Below are positions 15,545-23,541 of a DNA stretch of 24,639 nt, piece after piece (positions within the stretch are counted from its first letter, which is position 1; every line of letters begins with the position of its first letter). The notes under the pieces were generated by a model. It was not told where the DNA came from. It did no database searches and worked only from the letters and a program-made list of their open reading frames with translations. Origin of the DNA: an uncultured Ruminococcus sp. (GTDB taxonomy: Bacteria; Bacillota_A; Clostridia; Oscillospirales; Acutalibacteraceae). Location of the stretch: NCBI GenBank assembly GCA_902798605.1, contig CADBXH010000061.1, positions 1 to 24,639 on the forward strand. The letters run 5' to 3'. A program made the translations under genes and the position numbers.

Positions 15545-16663
15545 TTAAACGTCAACGTCGTCAACAGTGATCTCTGAGAAATCGTCCTCTTGCTTTTGAG
15601 CCTTCTTCGCCTTGCGGTTGCTGATAACGCCCTTGACCTTGTCAACAACGTCGGGAACCATAGCGATGATCTGATCTACCGCGCCGACATTTCCGTCGAC
15701 CGAGATCAATCTTACGTCGCCCTGATAAACAGTGAGGAACGCTACAGGCTGGATAGTAACGCCCGCGCCGCTGCCGCCGCCGAAGCAGTCCTTGTTCTCC
15801 TTCTTTGTGGGGAGGTCGGAACCGCCGGAAGCAAATCCGTAGCTGACCTTGGAAACGGGGATGATCAAAGTGCCGTCAGCCGAGGTAATGGGCTCGCCGA
15901 CGATAGTGTTGACATCGATCATCTCCTTGATTTTATCCATTGTGACATTCATTAAATTACCGATAGGATGCTCCATATCATTATCTCCTTTATTATAGTC
16001 CGGATCGTTCTCGGACAAATATTTTTCTAAATCTGAGTTTTTGCCGCGCCGCAAACTCCACAGGAGCTTGAGCGCCTTAAAGCCGTGTTTGAAAACAAGC
16101 GCGACTATCCAAACTATCCTTATCCTCAGCGAAATATCCGCCGAATAAAAAGATTCGTGACCGACTGTAAAGTCGGGGGCGATGTCTACGCCGTAGTTTT
16201 TGCACTTTGAAATGCTTGTCAAAATGCTGACTGCGGGATATACCGAAAGGCAAAAGTAGCCGTATTTTACCGCGGTGTCGTCCGCGTCCGTCCCCGCGTA
16301 GGTTATGCTGATGTTTAAGGTTTTTATTTTAAGGTGCTTAAAGAAGTCCCTGAGCACTCCGCGCGCGATGATCGCCGCCTGGCGGATAAACTCTATGAGC
16401 CAGCCGATCCCCTTTTCTTTGATAAGGTTGGTCTTTTTTTCTTCGGGCTCTTCTTCTTTTTCTTCCTTTTTCTTTTCTTTCTTTTTTTTCTTCTTTTCTT
16501 TTTTTGGTTTTTCGGGTTTTGGCGGATATAGCGTTATTGACACAAAGCCGATTTTCAGCTTTGCCCAAAGGTCGTCCTCAAAACCGACGTCAACGCCGAC
16601 GGGAATAATCATAATCAGCGCGATAAAAAGGATTATTCCGATTAAAATGTACCAGCCGACCAC
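15545..16663 (-). CDS. ytfJ: DUF2953 membrane protein fused to GerW/YtfJ spore protein
   Basis: 372 residues, start GTG 16663 with AAGGAGGG seven bases upstream. Residues 1-20 are a membrane segment, about 48-77 are an extreme Lys/Glu/Pro stretch, and 85-220 are a DUF2953 body. From M230 (MEHPIGNLMNVTM) the sequence is GerW/YtfJ, with YGFASGGSD and FGGGSGAGVTIQPVAF. In Bacillus subtilis ytfI and ytfJ are separate adjacent genes and YtfJ is a spore protein. Here no stop divides them, yet M230 has AAAGGAGA eight bases before it, a good ribosome site. So both a fusion and a free GerW (143 residues) may be made. Alternatively a small indel joined the frames. Confidence 0.85.
   Translation of the reverse strand: MVGWYILIGIILFIALIMIIPVGVDVGFEDDLWAKLKIGFVSITLYPPKPEKPKKEKKKKKKEKKKEEKEEEPEEKKTNLIKEKGIGWLIEFIRQAAIIARGVLRDFFKHLKIKTLNISITYAGTDADDTAVKYGYFCLSVYPAVSILTSISKCKNYGVDIAPDFTVGHESFYSADISLRIRIVWIVALVFKHGFKALKLLWSLRRGKNSDLEKYLSENDPDYNKGDNDMEHPIGNLMNVTMDKIKEMIDVNTIVGEPITSADGTLIIPVSKVSYGFASGGSDLPTKKENKDCFGGGSGAGVTIQPVAFLTVYQGDVRLISVDGNVGAVDQIIAMVPDVVDKVKGVISNRKAKKAQKQEDDFSEITVDDVDV
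15985..15991 (-). promoter_or_regulatory. Internal ribosome-binding site before the GerW part
   Basis: Minus strand AAGGAGA, spacer 8 nt, ATG at 15976. It lies inside the DUF2953-GerW reading frame and would give a stand-alone 143-residue GerW. Confidence 0.75.
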
Positions 16664-16787
16664 GGATAATCCCTCCTTATATTGCGGGGTGCCCCCGCTG
16701 TCAAATCGAGAAGAAAGATTGATTTTGGGGAAAACTCAATTGCCCGACAATAAAGTTTGCAATTATGATTGTTTTTCCACTCTATCT

Positions 16788-17390
16788 TCACGAATCGGAC
16801 GCATCGTCACTTTGCTCATCGAATACCGACATTTGGACGTCGCCGCTTTCTTCCCCGGCTTCTTCTTCCTTTTTCTCGCCGTCCTCGGGCAGCGGCGGAA
16901 GCTCGTCAAGGCTTGATATATTAAAGCAGCGCAAAAAGTGCTCCGTAGTGCCGTAAAGCAGCGGTCTGCCCGGGAGCTCGAGCCTTCCCTTTTCTTCGAC
17001 AAGACCCTTTGTTGTAAGGCTGCCGATAACTCCGCTGCAGTCGACGCCCCTGACCTGCTCAACGAACGCCTTGGTAACGGGCTGGTTGTACGCGACGACC
17101 GCCAGCACCTCAAGCGCCGCCTGAGAAAGCGGGGTGTTCCTGCGCAAATCCATTACCGTGCGTATCTGCGGCGCGTAGTCCTTGACCGCCGTCATCTGAT
17201 ACGCGGAGTCGAGCTTTATTATTGTTATGCCCCGGTTTTGCGCGCTGTAATCACCGATCAGCTTGTCCACGGTCTCTTCGACCTGCTTTTCGGTGATCTC
17301 AAGCGTCTGGGCGATCCTTGATTTTTCTACCGAGTCGCCGCTCGAAAAGAGTATCGCCTCTATTGCGGCGGAAATATTTATTTCTTCCAT
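16788..17390 (-). CDS. scpB: Segregation and condensation protein ScpB
   Basis: 200 residues. Cytosolic partner of ScpA and SMC in the condensin complex that compacts and segregates chromosomes. ATG 17390 follows GAGGA; an in-frame earlier start would overlap scpA. Two winged-helix domains are visible: ISAAIEAILFSSGDSV at the start and the PLSQAALEVLAVVAYNQPVT core. Then RGVDCSGVIGSLTTKGLVEE and the LLYGTTEHFLRCFNI segment typical of ScpB. The acidic C-terminal tail (about 165-200) is variable in the family. One base separates the scpA stop from this start. Confidence 0.95.
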   Translation of the reverse strand: MEEINISAAIEAILFSSGDSVEKSRIAQTLEITEKQVEETVDKLIGDYSAQNRGITIIKLDSAYQMTAVKDYAPQIRTVMDLRRNTPLSQAALEVLAVVAYNQPVTKAFVEQVRGVDCSGVIGSLTTKGLVEEKGRLELPGRPLLYGTTEHFLRCFNISSLDELPPLPEDGEKKEEEAGEESGDVQMSVFDEQSDDASDS

Positions 17391-17391
17391 A

Positions 17392-18099
17392 TTAGTCCTC
17401 AATCATTCTTACAACGGCGTTTTCGCCGCTTCCCTCTATGCGTATGCGCTTGCCCTTGACGAGCTCAAGGGTCGCGAGGAAAGTAGCCACAAGCTCGCTT
17501 TTGCCCTCGCACGCTTCAAAAATCTCGTGATACTCCAGCTTTTTTCCGTGGCGGAGCCTGCGCATAAGGTGGATGATCTTTCCGTTTACCGAAACGATCT
17601 TGTGCGCCACTATCCCCGAAAACGCCTGCTCGGACGGCGGGAGCTTGCTTTTTCCTCTGCCGACCGCGCTGACATACGCCTTTGCTATATCGGTGCTCGG
17701 GTGGGTGCGGTTGTAGGTCAGGTCAAACTCAACGGGTGACGGCGCTCTGAAAAACGTGTCAAAGTCATAGATAACGCCTAATTTTGCGGCGATCTCACGG
17801 CAAACGGCGTATTCGAGCAGCTGACCCGACAGCTCCTTTTTGAGCTCCTCCGCCTCGTCCTCGTACTTGGGCAGCAGCATCACCGACTTGATATACACAA
17901 GGCGCGACGCCATCGTCAAAAACTCCGAGGCGATGTCCATTTGGTTTTCCTGCATCAGGTCGATCTGCTCCATATACTGGTCGAGCAGGTCGGAGATTTG
18001 GATATCGTAAATATCTATTTTGTTTTTTGAGATCAAAGTCAGCAGCAAATCGAGCGGCCCCTCAAAGACGGGCAGCTTGTATTGCAGGGTGGTTTCCAT
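17392..18099 (-). CDS. scpA: Segregation and condensation protein ScpA
   Basis: 235 residues. Kleisin subunit that bridges the SMC heads. The N-terminal motif FEGPLDLLLTLISKNKIDIY is the family hallmark, followed by ISDLLDQYM and the helical AS-x-F-L-x-M-A-S-R-L-x-Y-I-K-S segment, and a C-terminal winged helix ending RIEGSGENAVV. A GGGGAG ribosome site precedes the ATG. It is 10 nt after the site-2 protease gene and directly before scpB. Confidence 0.96.
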   Translation of the reverse strand: METTLQYKLPVFEGPLDLLLTLISKNKIDIYDIQISDLLDQYMEQIDLMQENQMDIASEFLTMASRLVYIKSVMLLPKYEDEAEELKKELSGQLLEYAVCREIAAKLGVIYDFDTFFRAPSPVEFDLTYNRTHPSTDIAKAYVSAVGRGKSKLPPSEQAFSGIVAHKIVSVNGKIIHLMRRLRHGKKLEYHEIFEACEGKSELVATFLATLELVKGKRIRIEGSGENAVVRMIED

Positions 18100-18109
18100 A
18101 CTCTCTCCC

Positions 18110-18796
18110 CTATGAGATCATATTGAACGGAAGCGCGGCAAGCCACGACATTCCCTGAAACAGAGCGTTTGAAAGGTAGCTCAGCAAACCCCTTAACGGT
18201 CCGAAAGAGATCAGAGCGAAAAGCGCGATAAAGAAAAACATCTGGTATCTGTAGCAGAACTCGACCGCTCTGTCGGGCAAAAACGCAAAGAGTATCTTTG
18301 AGCCGTCAAGCGGCGGGATCGGCAAAAGGTTGAATACCGCAAGGTTGATGTTCACAATAATATAAAAGCTGAGGAACACATTTATAAAAGCTCCCGCAAC
18401 GTTTGCAGTCATAAAGCTTCTTGCAAAACAGAACAGCGCATTGTTGATAAGCATTCCGACAAACCCTGCCACAAGGTTCGCCACAGGTCCCATAAGGGCC
18501 GTTATCGCCATACCGAGCTTGGGGTTCTTAAAATTGCGCGAATCTATCGGCACGGGCTTTGCCCAGCCGAAGCCGAACAGGATCATACAAAGCGCGCCGA
18601 TTGGGTCGATATGGCTGAGAGGATTGAGCGATAGCCTGCCCCTCTGCTTTATCCCTTTGTCGCCCAGGCAGGACGCGGTAAAAGCGTGCGCCCACTCGTG
18701 GAACGGAAGTATCAGGAATATGATGACCAAGACCGCCAAGATCTCGGCAATGATTGTTTCAAAGGAAACTCTACCGCTAAACAGTTGTTGAAGCAT
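18110..18796 (-). CDS. Site-2 protease family membrane metallopeptidase (M50)
   Basis: 228 residues. Integral-membrane zinc protease of the YwhC-type small S2P group. ATG 18796 follows GGAGG by five bases; the upstream in-frame ATG 18817 lacks a site. Zinc ligands H33 and H37 with catalytic E34 are in FHEWAH, and the third ligand D164 is in NLLPIPPLDG. At least four hydrophobic segments. Physiological substrate unknown. In Clostridia this gene is commonly next to scpA. First gene of the run, behind a clear promoter. Confidence 0.93.
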   Translation of the reverse strand: MLQQLFSGRVSFETIIAEILAVLVIIFLILPFHEWAHAFTASCLGDKGIKQRGRLSLNPLSHIDPIGALCMILFGFGWAKPVPIDSRNFKNPKLGMAITALMGPVANLVAGFVGMLINNALFCFARSFMTANVAGAFINVFLSFYIIVNINLAVFNLLPIPPLDGSKILFAFLPDRAVEFCYRYQMFFFIALFALISFGPLRGLLSYLSNALFQGMSWLAALPFNMIS

Positions 18797-18832
18797 TTTT
18801 ACCTCCAAAGTTAACATAAGTATACATTATAG

Positions 18833-18861
18833 ATTATACAATACTATAACAAAAATTACAA
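18833..18861 (-). promoter_or_regulatory. Sigma-A promoter of the S2P-scpAB run
   Basis: Minus strand: TTGTAA (18856-18861), 17 bp, TATAAT (18833-18838). Confidence 0.82.
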
Positions 18862-18882
18862 GTATTTAATTTAGGTAAAAAA

Positions 18883-18901
18883 GCAACGTGACGTTGCATC
18901 C
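18883..18901. repeat. GCAACGTGACGTTGCATCC repeat, copy 1
   Basis: 15-bp near-perfect palindrome followed by ATCC. The same 19-mer recurs at 19410-19428 (inverted) and 23074-23092. This copy lacks the tRNA-like text that follows the other two. Confidence 0.9.
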
Positions 18902-18995
18902 GCTCGCGCCTGTTAAAACCTTTATTTTTACGGCCATTTATTTGACAGCGCGGTCAAAACTGCAAAATTTCCTATAATAAAATTTAAAAAAACAC

Positions 18996-19024
18996 TTGCT
19001 TTTTTTCCCGTTTTCTGGTATGAT
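18996..19024 (+). promoter_or_regulatory. rpmB: Promoter of rpmB, extended -10
   Basis: TTGCTT (18996-19001), 17 bp, TATGAT (19019-19024) with an upstream TGG. The AAGGAGGTG ribosome site follows at about 19056-19064. Confidence 0.8.
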
Positions 19025-19071
19025 AACAAAGTTAGGAATAGAATTTGATTTGATTAAGGAGGTGCAGACGC

Positions 19072-19210
19072 ATGGCAAAATGTGAATTCTGCGGTAAGGA
19101 TGTAAAGTTCGGCATCAAGGTTTCTCACTCACACAGACGTTCAAACGCCCAAGCGTGTATATGCTTGCACCCGTTGCTTACGTTCAGGTAAGGTAACAAG
19201 AGCTAACTAA
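19072..19210 (+). pseudogene. rpmB: 50S ribosomal protein L28, internally deleted and frameshifted
   Basis: The ATG at 19072 after a near-perfect ribosome site begins MAKCEFCGKDVKFGIKVSHS and HRRSN, exactly the start of L28. That frame then reads AQACICLHPLLTFR and stops at 19191 after 39 codons. In another frame, 19145-19210 encodes TPKRVYACTRCLRSGKVTRA plus N and a stop, the exact L28 C-terminus. Compared with the usual 62-63 residues, about 16 central residues (48-50 nt) are missing, and the join is out of frame. Promoter, ribosome site and terminator are intact. Either a recent deletion with another rpmB elsewhere, or an assembly error. Confidence 0.9.
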
Positions 19211-19220
19211 ATTTTACATC

Positions 19221-19254
19221 TAAGGGAACGGCGTTTGCTGTTCCCTTTATTTTT
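19221..19254 (+). terminator. rpmB: Terminator of rpmB
   Basis: AAGGGAAC, loop, GTTCCCTT, then TATTTTTTAT. Confidence 0.85.
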
Positions 19255-19317
19255 TATAATTGCAGGCTTTATTTTTTATAATTGCAGGGGCGGTCATTGA
19301 AAGAATCGCTCCGATTA

Positions 19318-19360
19318 AAAAAACAGCTGTCACTCTTTAGCGAGGATGACAGCTGTTTTA
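19318..19360. terminator. Palindromic hairpin, likely bidirectional terminator or repeat
   Basis: AAACAGCTGTCA and TGACAGCTGTTT are paired around CTCTTTAGCGAGGA. A-run on one side, T-run on the other. The inner text TAGCGAGGATGACA resembles ends of the TGTCAT repeat family. It can terminate the minus-strand surface gene that ends at 19454. Confidence 0.7.
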
Positions 19361-19362
19361 TT

Positions 19363-19428
19363 GTCGGGTGACCGGGTTCTCTGTTACCGCTGAGCTATCT
19401 TCTCGAATTGGATGCAACGTCACGTTGC
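19363..19428 (-). repeat. tRNA-5'-half-like repeat with GCAACGTGACGTTGC head
   Basis: On the minus strand: the 19-mer GCAACGTGACGTTGCATCC, then AATTCGAGAAGATAGCTC, then AGCGGTAACAGAGAACCC and GGTCACCCGAC. GATAGCTCAGCGGTA resembles the D-arm start of a tRNA, but no anticodon stem or T-arm follows. Partial copies are at 23074-23110 and 23611-23655. Confidence 0.75.
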
Positions 19429-19453
19429 CGGATTGCGGTGTCGCCGCCGCGAC

Positions 19454-20506
19454 TTAGTACATAATTTCTTTCTTGCGCATTACGAACAGGATCAGCGATG
19501 AAATCACTACTATCGCAAGGGAAATGAGCGCGTACATCACTCCGCCCGTCGGCACGATACCTGGGTACGGAGGCTTTTGCTCATCTTTATTATCATCCGG
19601 GTTGACTGTGGGCGCGGTGGGCTGAGTAACCTGAGCCGCCGGAGTTGACGGAACCGTCGCCGCCGTGGTCTGAGTGGGTGTTGTAACGCCGCCGATAACC
19701 GAACCGTTTTGGTCGGTCACGAGCTCGGAGCCGGACTGAGATGAATAATCGGTCGCCTGAATAAAGTTAGACGCCGTCAGGGTTGTCATCTTTGTAAGCT
19801 TAACGGAAGCAGGATCCAGGTTAGGGGTTTCGATCGAATCGCTGACAACGCATATCTCTTCTTTGGAATTTGAATAGCCTGTTTTGGGGTCGATCTCGGA
19901 CACTATCATATTCTCAACGGTCAGGTCGATCTTGGAAAGGATCGGCTCGTCGGGACTGATATTGATAACGTCAAAGATGATCTGAACAAACGGCTTGTCC
20001 TGACTTGAAAAATCAAACAGTTTCATATCCGACGCGCAGTAACTTATTTTGCCCTTTTCGGGGAACATCAAAACAGAGTTTTCTCCGATAGAGGAGCAGA
20101 CGCTTTGCAAGGGGTTCTTTTCAGGATTAAAGCTCAGAGATTCGGTGTCGTAAATCAAATTCCAGTTTACGCTTAAAATATTCTTGGTTGAATGGAGCCA
20201 GTAGGTTACGGTGATCTCCTTGGTATTCGCGTTGTATTCTGCGCCGGACTTAGGGAAGAAGTTAGATATAGCGTTGACTGTCAGCGCGGGGAACTTTGCG
20301 GGGATTATTGACTCGGTCGTAGCGATCTCCGAAGCCGATGGGTCGGTCGACGATGAGTATTCAGTAGGATCAACATAGCTTGGGTCAACGATGTTATCCT
20401 GCGCGCCTGCGTCAAACTCCTCGGCGTAAACAGTGAACAAAGAAACAATAATCAAAAAGACGGTGAGGATAATTACAAAAGCCCTTGCAAATGCGGGTTT
20501 TATCAT
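19454..20506 (-). CDS. Surface-anchored protein with one cohesin-like module
   Basis: 350 residues. Start ATG 20506 has GGAGG eight bases upstream (the GTG at 20515 overlaps that site). The signal peptide is about 1-28, ending TVYA. A Ser/Thr/Asp spacer (30-70) precedes a cohesin-like domain (about 74-215) beginning LTVNAISNFF and holding VNWNLIYDTESLSF, the same layout as the amylase's cohesin-like modules. After a Thr/Pro/Gln linker comes IVPTGG, a hydrophobic segment (about 318-340) and MRKKEIMY. This order resembles a sortase sorting signal with a non-standard motif. Likely role: to hold dockerin-bearing amylases at the cell surface (inference). Confidence 0.8.
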   Translation of the reverse strand: MIKPAFARAFVIILTVFLIIVSLFTVYAEEFDAGAQDNIVDPSYVDPTEYSSSTDPSASEIATTESIIPAKFPALTVNAISNFFPKSGAEYNANTKEITVTYWLHSTKNILSVNWNLIYDTESLSFNPEKNPLQSVCSSIGENSVLMFPEKGKISYCASDMKLFDFSSQDKPFVQIIFDVINISPDEPILSKIDLTVENMIVSEIDPKTGYSNSKEEICVVSDSIETPNLDPASVKLTKMTTLTASNFIQATDYSSQSGSELVTDQNGSVIGGVTTPTQTTAATVPSTPAAQVTQPTAPTVNPDDNKDEQKPPYPGIVPTGGVMYALISLAIVVISSLILFVMRKKEIMY

Positions 20507-20546
20507 TATTCTCACCTCCGTTGATGTTTCTTTACATATTTATTTT

Positions 20547-20575
20547 ATTATACAACATTTTACAATAAAAATCAA
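20547..20575 (-). promoter_or_regulatory. Sigma-A promoter of the surface gene at 19454-20506
   Basis: Minus strand: TTGATT (20570-20575), 17 bp, TATAAT (20547-20552). Confidence 0.83.
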
Positions 20576-20665
20576 GTTTGCGAATTTGTAATATTATCGA
20601 AACAAAAACATCACTCGCGCTGACTCATACGAAGCCCCCGTCAGCAGAGCTGACACCTCACCAAA

Positions 20666-20702
20666 CAAAAACACTTTCGACATTGCTGCCGAAAGTGTTT
20701 TT
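20666..20702 (-). terminator. Terminator of the CBM26-like surface gene
   Basis: Minus strand: AACACTTTCG, loop, CGAAAGTGTT followed by TTTGTTTGG. Confidence 0.88.
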
Positions 20703-20720
20703 AAGTTAATTATTTACAGA

Positions 20721-21814
20721 TTATTTGCTTGAACGTCTCTTGCGAACGAAGTAGAATACGCCGAGGCCTGCGATCAATACTGTGCAGAGGAGCACGGGAC
20801 CTGCAAACTGGCCTGTTGCGATAGCGCCGTTAGAGTCGTTGCTGCCTGTTCCTTCGTCAGATGTTGAACCTGAGCTTGAACCTGCGTCGTTGTTATCGGG
20901 ATCCGGGATAGAACCATCGCCATCTGTTGCATTCTGAGTTGCAGGAGCAGTTGTTGGATCGGAAGCAGGATCTGTAGGTACCACGATCTCAGATGTGTCT
21001 TTCCAATACTTGCCTGTGAAGTTACCGAATACTACATAATCCAGATCAGGTGTTTTGTCATAAGCGTTAGTGTGCTTTCTGGTAACGAAGTAGAAGTAGA
21101 ATCCACCGTCAAGACCAGCTTTTTGACTTACGGGAGAAACAGCTGCTCTGTCGGTATTTACTGTATCAACTACAAATACCATATCATCAAGGTAATGATA
21201 AATGCTGTCATCTTCTTTGCTGTAGAAGAAGTTCTTTGCATAGGGACCGAACTCAGGAATCTGGAAGTTAGGATTCTTTTCAAAATCATCTAAATAATTG
21301 TCATAAAGATAATCCCAGAACTCCTTGGGGAAGTAGTCTGAGTCGCCCTCACCAAGGTACTCAAGCTGTACGAGGTCCTTTGTTTGCATAGCAGCATTGT
21401 ACTCGGGATATTTTGTATCCATACCGCCGTCGATGAAGTTAGAGAAGATCATCGAAGCAGTGTTCTTAGGAACCTGAGATGTGTAAAGGTTAACCTGGTC
21501 GCCCTTCTTCATCTTCCAGCCGGGCCAACCGTGACCTGCAGCTGCGGGAGCTTCGTCAGGGTTATCCATGCTGCCCCACCAGTAAAGGCCTGCTGTGCTG
21601 CCGTACTTTTCCCAAGTTTTACGAGCGTCAGAACCCTCTGCGCCGGTCCACGCACCGGGAATGGCAACATTAATATTGTTGCCGAGGGTGTGTACTCGGG
21701 AAGACGATTGGCGCTAGGCGGAGCCAATTCTGCAGAAGCAGTCATAACACTGCCGGCAAGAGCCGAGAATGCAAGAGTGCCCGCAAGAGCAATACCTAAA
21801 AGTCTCTTTTTCAT
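20721..21814 (-). pseudogene. Surface protein with CBM26-like region, frameshifted near its N-terminus
   Basis: ATG 21814 with GGAGG nine bases before it opens a good signal peptide (MKKRLLGIALAGTLAFSALA, ending TASA). Within about 40 codons the frame stops making sense, and another frame takes over near 21700 with TLGNNINVAIPGAWTG, WEKYGSTAGLYWWGSMDN, GHGWPGWKM and VPKNTASMIFSNF, then runs to 20721. The total length, 1094 nt, is not a multiple of three, as expected for a net +2 or -1 change. WPG-x-x-M and the following strands parallel the CBM26-like modules of the amylase, so starch binding is likely. The end, AIATGQ, a hydrophobic segment and VRKRRSSK, is a wall or membrane anchor. Possibly inactive, or a sequencing error. 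Confidence 0.8.
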
Positions 21815-21858
21815 TTTATTATTCCTCCAATTCATTTCCGATTATTTCGGTTATAACT

Positions 21859-21887
21859 ATTATATAACATAATATTTAAAAATGCAA
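21859..21887 (-). promoter_or_regulatory. Sigma-A promoter of the CBM26-like surface gene
   Basis: Minus strand: TTGCAT (21882-21887), 17 bp, TATAAT (21859-21864). Confidence 0.83.
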
Positions 21888-21965
21888 TATTATATTAAAA
21901 ATAATTTTTTGTAAGTTTCTACAAATTTTGGCTGTATTTTTAGTTAAACATACAAAACCAAGTTA

Positions 21966-22868
21966 TCAAATATTATCATCATCGTCGTCGATTTCGCCGG
22001 CTTCTTCCATTGCCTGCTGTTCGGCGTTCAAATCAAATTTTGGCTCGTCGACATCATCATCAAAATCATCATCAGATTCTTTATTCTTTCTTTTAGCAAG
22101 GATGATTGCGACCACGATCAAAGCTATGATAACAGGAACGGCAATAGCAACGAAAATCCAAGGATTGGTGCCGGAATTGTCTTTTGTGACGTCAACTACA
22201 TTTGAGTCAGCATCAGCGTTCTGATCGGCGCGATTACCGACAACAGATTCGTGGTTGCCCCGGTTGGGAGAATTCTCCTCGCCCTTTCCGTCAACATAGT
22301 TGATGTACTTTGACTGGCGATTTGCAAGAGTATCGGGATCTTTTGATATGGGAAGAACTCCGTCTGAAACGATTTTATCGTCACCGGTTGCAAGATCATA
22401 GGTCCAGGAGAAAGATTTAAGAGTTTCCGAATTATTATTATTCTCTCCGAAAAGTTCGGTAACAAAGTAGCTGATCTCTGCATCGCCACCATCGATTGCC
22501 TTGAAATCGCAGGAGAAAATCTCAGTCTTATCAGAACAATTTACCGGATTGCTTAAGTCAGTCCATTGGAGATTGATCTTACCTTCTTTGCTCGGATTAC
22601 AAAAAAGTGTGTCAAAGGATTCGGACTTAATGGAGTCCTTGACGAACTCGAGCTTTTTGGGGTCATAAAACAGGCGAAGCTCAAAGCCGGCAACATTCTC
22701 TCTGGTGTCTGCAAGATTAAGGGTAAAATGAACGGTATCACCCTTTTTTACCGTATCCTTTGCGTCGTTGATTTTAAGGGTATCCTCGGCAAACGCGGTT
22801 GAAACCGAGGCAAATATAATCATTGCGACGATAAAGAACGAACCAATTTTTGCAAGGTAGTGTTTCAT
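21966..22868 (-). CDS. Membrane-anchored cohesin-like protein with acidic cytosolic tail
   Basis: 300 residues. AAAGGA precedes ATG 22868. The signal peptide is 1-27, ending STAFA. The cohesin-like domain (about 30-142) holds KKGDTVHFTLNLADT, AGFELRLFYDPKKLEFVKDS and CDFKAIDGGDAEISYF; DGGDAEI is also close to the DGGDVTV of the protein at 23754. A linker (about 150-230) precedes one transmembrane helix (236-258) and then LAKRKNKES and a long acidic tail (about 264-300, with a run of Asp/Glu at the end). It has no T-G sorting motif, unlike its neighbours, so it should stay in the membrane. Probably a dockerin receptor; a partner for the tail is unknown. Confidence 0.8.
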   Translation of the reverse strand: MKHYLAKIGSFFIVAMIIFASVSTAFAEDTLKINDAKDTVKKGDTVHFTLNLADTRENVAGFELRLFYDPKKLEFVKDSIKSESFDTLFCNPSKEGKINLQWTDLSNPVNCSDKTEIFSCDFKAIDGGDAEISYFVTELFGENNNNSETLKSFSWTYDLATGDDKIVSDGVLPISKDPDTLANRQSKYINYVDGKGEENSPNRGNHESVVGNRADQNADADSNVVDVTKDNSGTNPWIFVAIAVPVIIALIVVAIILAKRKNKESDDDFDDDVDEPKFDLNAEQQAMEEAGEIDDDDDNI

Positions 22869-22897
22869 ATCTTCAGTCCTTTTACATTATTGGTATT

Positions 22898-22926
22898 ATT
22901 ATATAACATTTTAAAGAAGATTTCAA
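22898..22926 (-). promoter_or_regulatory. Sigma-A promoter of the cohesin-like gene at 21966-22868
   Basis: Minus strand: TTGAAA (22921-22926), 17 bp, TATAAT (22898-22903). Confidence 0.85.
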
Positions 22927-23073
22927 TGCAAAATGAGTTATTTTCAAATAATTTTCAAATATTTTGGCGAATAATGGGGTAAAAGAGTGGATTTAGGCAT
23001 AGCAACAGCATATAATCTCGTCAGCAGACTTCAACATTAATTTAAAGGCTCCCCTGTCGCGGTGGCGACACCA

Positions 23074-23110
23074 GCAACGTGACGTTGCATCCAAAACGAG
23101 AAGATAGCTT
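23074..23110 (+). repeat. GCAACGTGACGTTGCATCC repeat with partial tRNA-like text
   Basis: The exact 19-mer at 23074-23092, then AAAACGAGAAGATAGCT, matching the head of the element at 19363-19428; the match ends after GATAGCT. Confidence 0.85.
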
Positions 23111-23242
23111 TGTGTTATGTGAAAACTTTTATTCCCGACCGCAAACTTTTCCGTAAAATATTAAAGCTCCCCAACACTTGTTTTAGGAAATTCCCCCGTT
23201 GGGGCAATGTCACGAAGTGACAAAAGGTGATTCCCTTTTTAA

Positions 23243-23409
23243 GGCAATGTCGTCAACTTAAGGTTTTTCGTAGGGGCGGACCCATGTGTCCGCCCGCGAG
23301 AACCAGACGTATGTTCACGCAGAAAGACTGGATAGGACATCAAAGTATGATTGAACGCCCTCGGGAGCACACGCGGGTGCTCCCCTACAATGGCAAGGAA
23401 AAGTATGCG
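23243..23409. repeat. Second copy of the inner miniature element, longer and with a decayed right end
   Basis: Nearly identical to the reverse complement of 7862-8005, starting GGCAATGTCGTCAACTTAAG. It carries 50 extra bases at 23290-23339, and loses similarity after AAGTATGCG, where the other copy keeps its inverted end. Confidence 0.88.
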
Positions 23410-23541
23410 CCCCGTTTTAGTCAACAGACTGAGTGCTGTCGGAAGCGAAGCCCCCTCCGTCACGCCTTGGGGCAGCGCCTCCCCTAAAGCACTATCGTGC
23501 ATCAGGGGAGGCTTTAAATTGTAAAGGAAAAGTTGGTAAAA

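Noticed and set aside
13642..18796. Horizontal transfer of the housekeeping block
   Set aside because: Gene order and apparent base use are ordinary for Clostridia; nothing suggests transfer.
19363..19428. A real tRNA gene
   Set aside because: Only acceptor/D-arm-like text is present; no anticodon stem-loop, T-arm or CCA-side pairing.
23227..23502. Two open frames of 86-87 codons in the gene-free region
   Set aside because: They lie over the miniature element and follow its inverted-repeat structure; no start signal or known domain.
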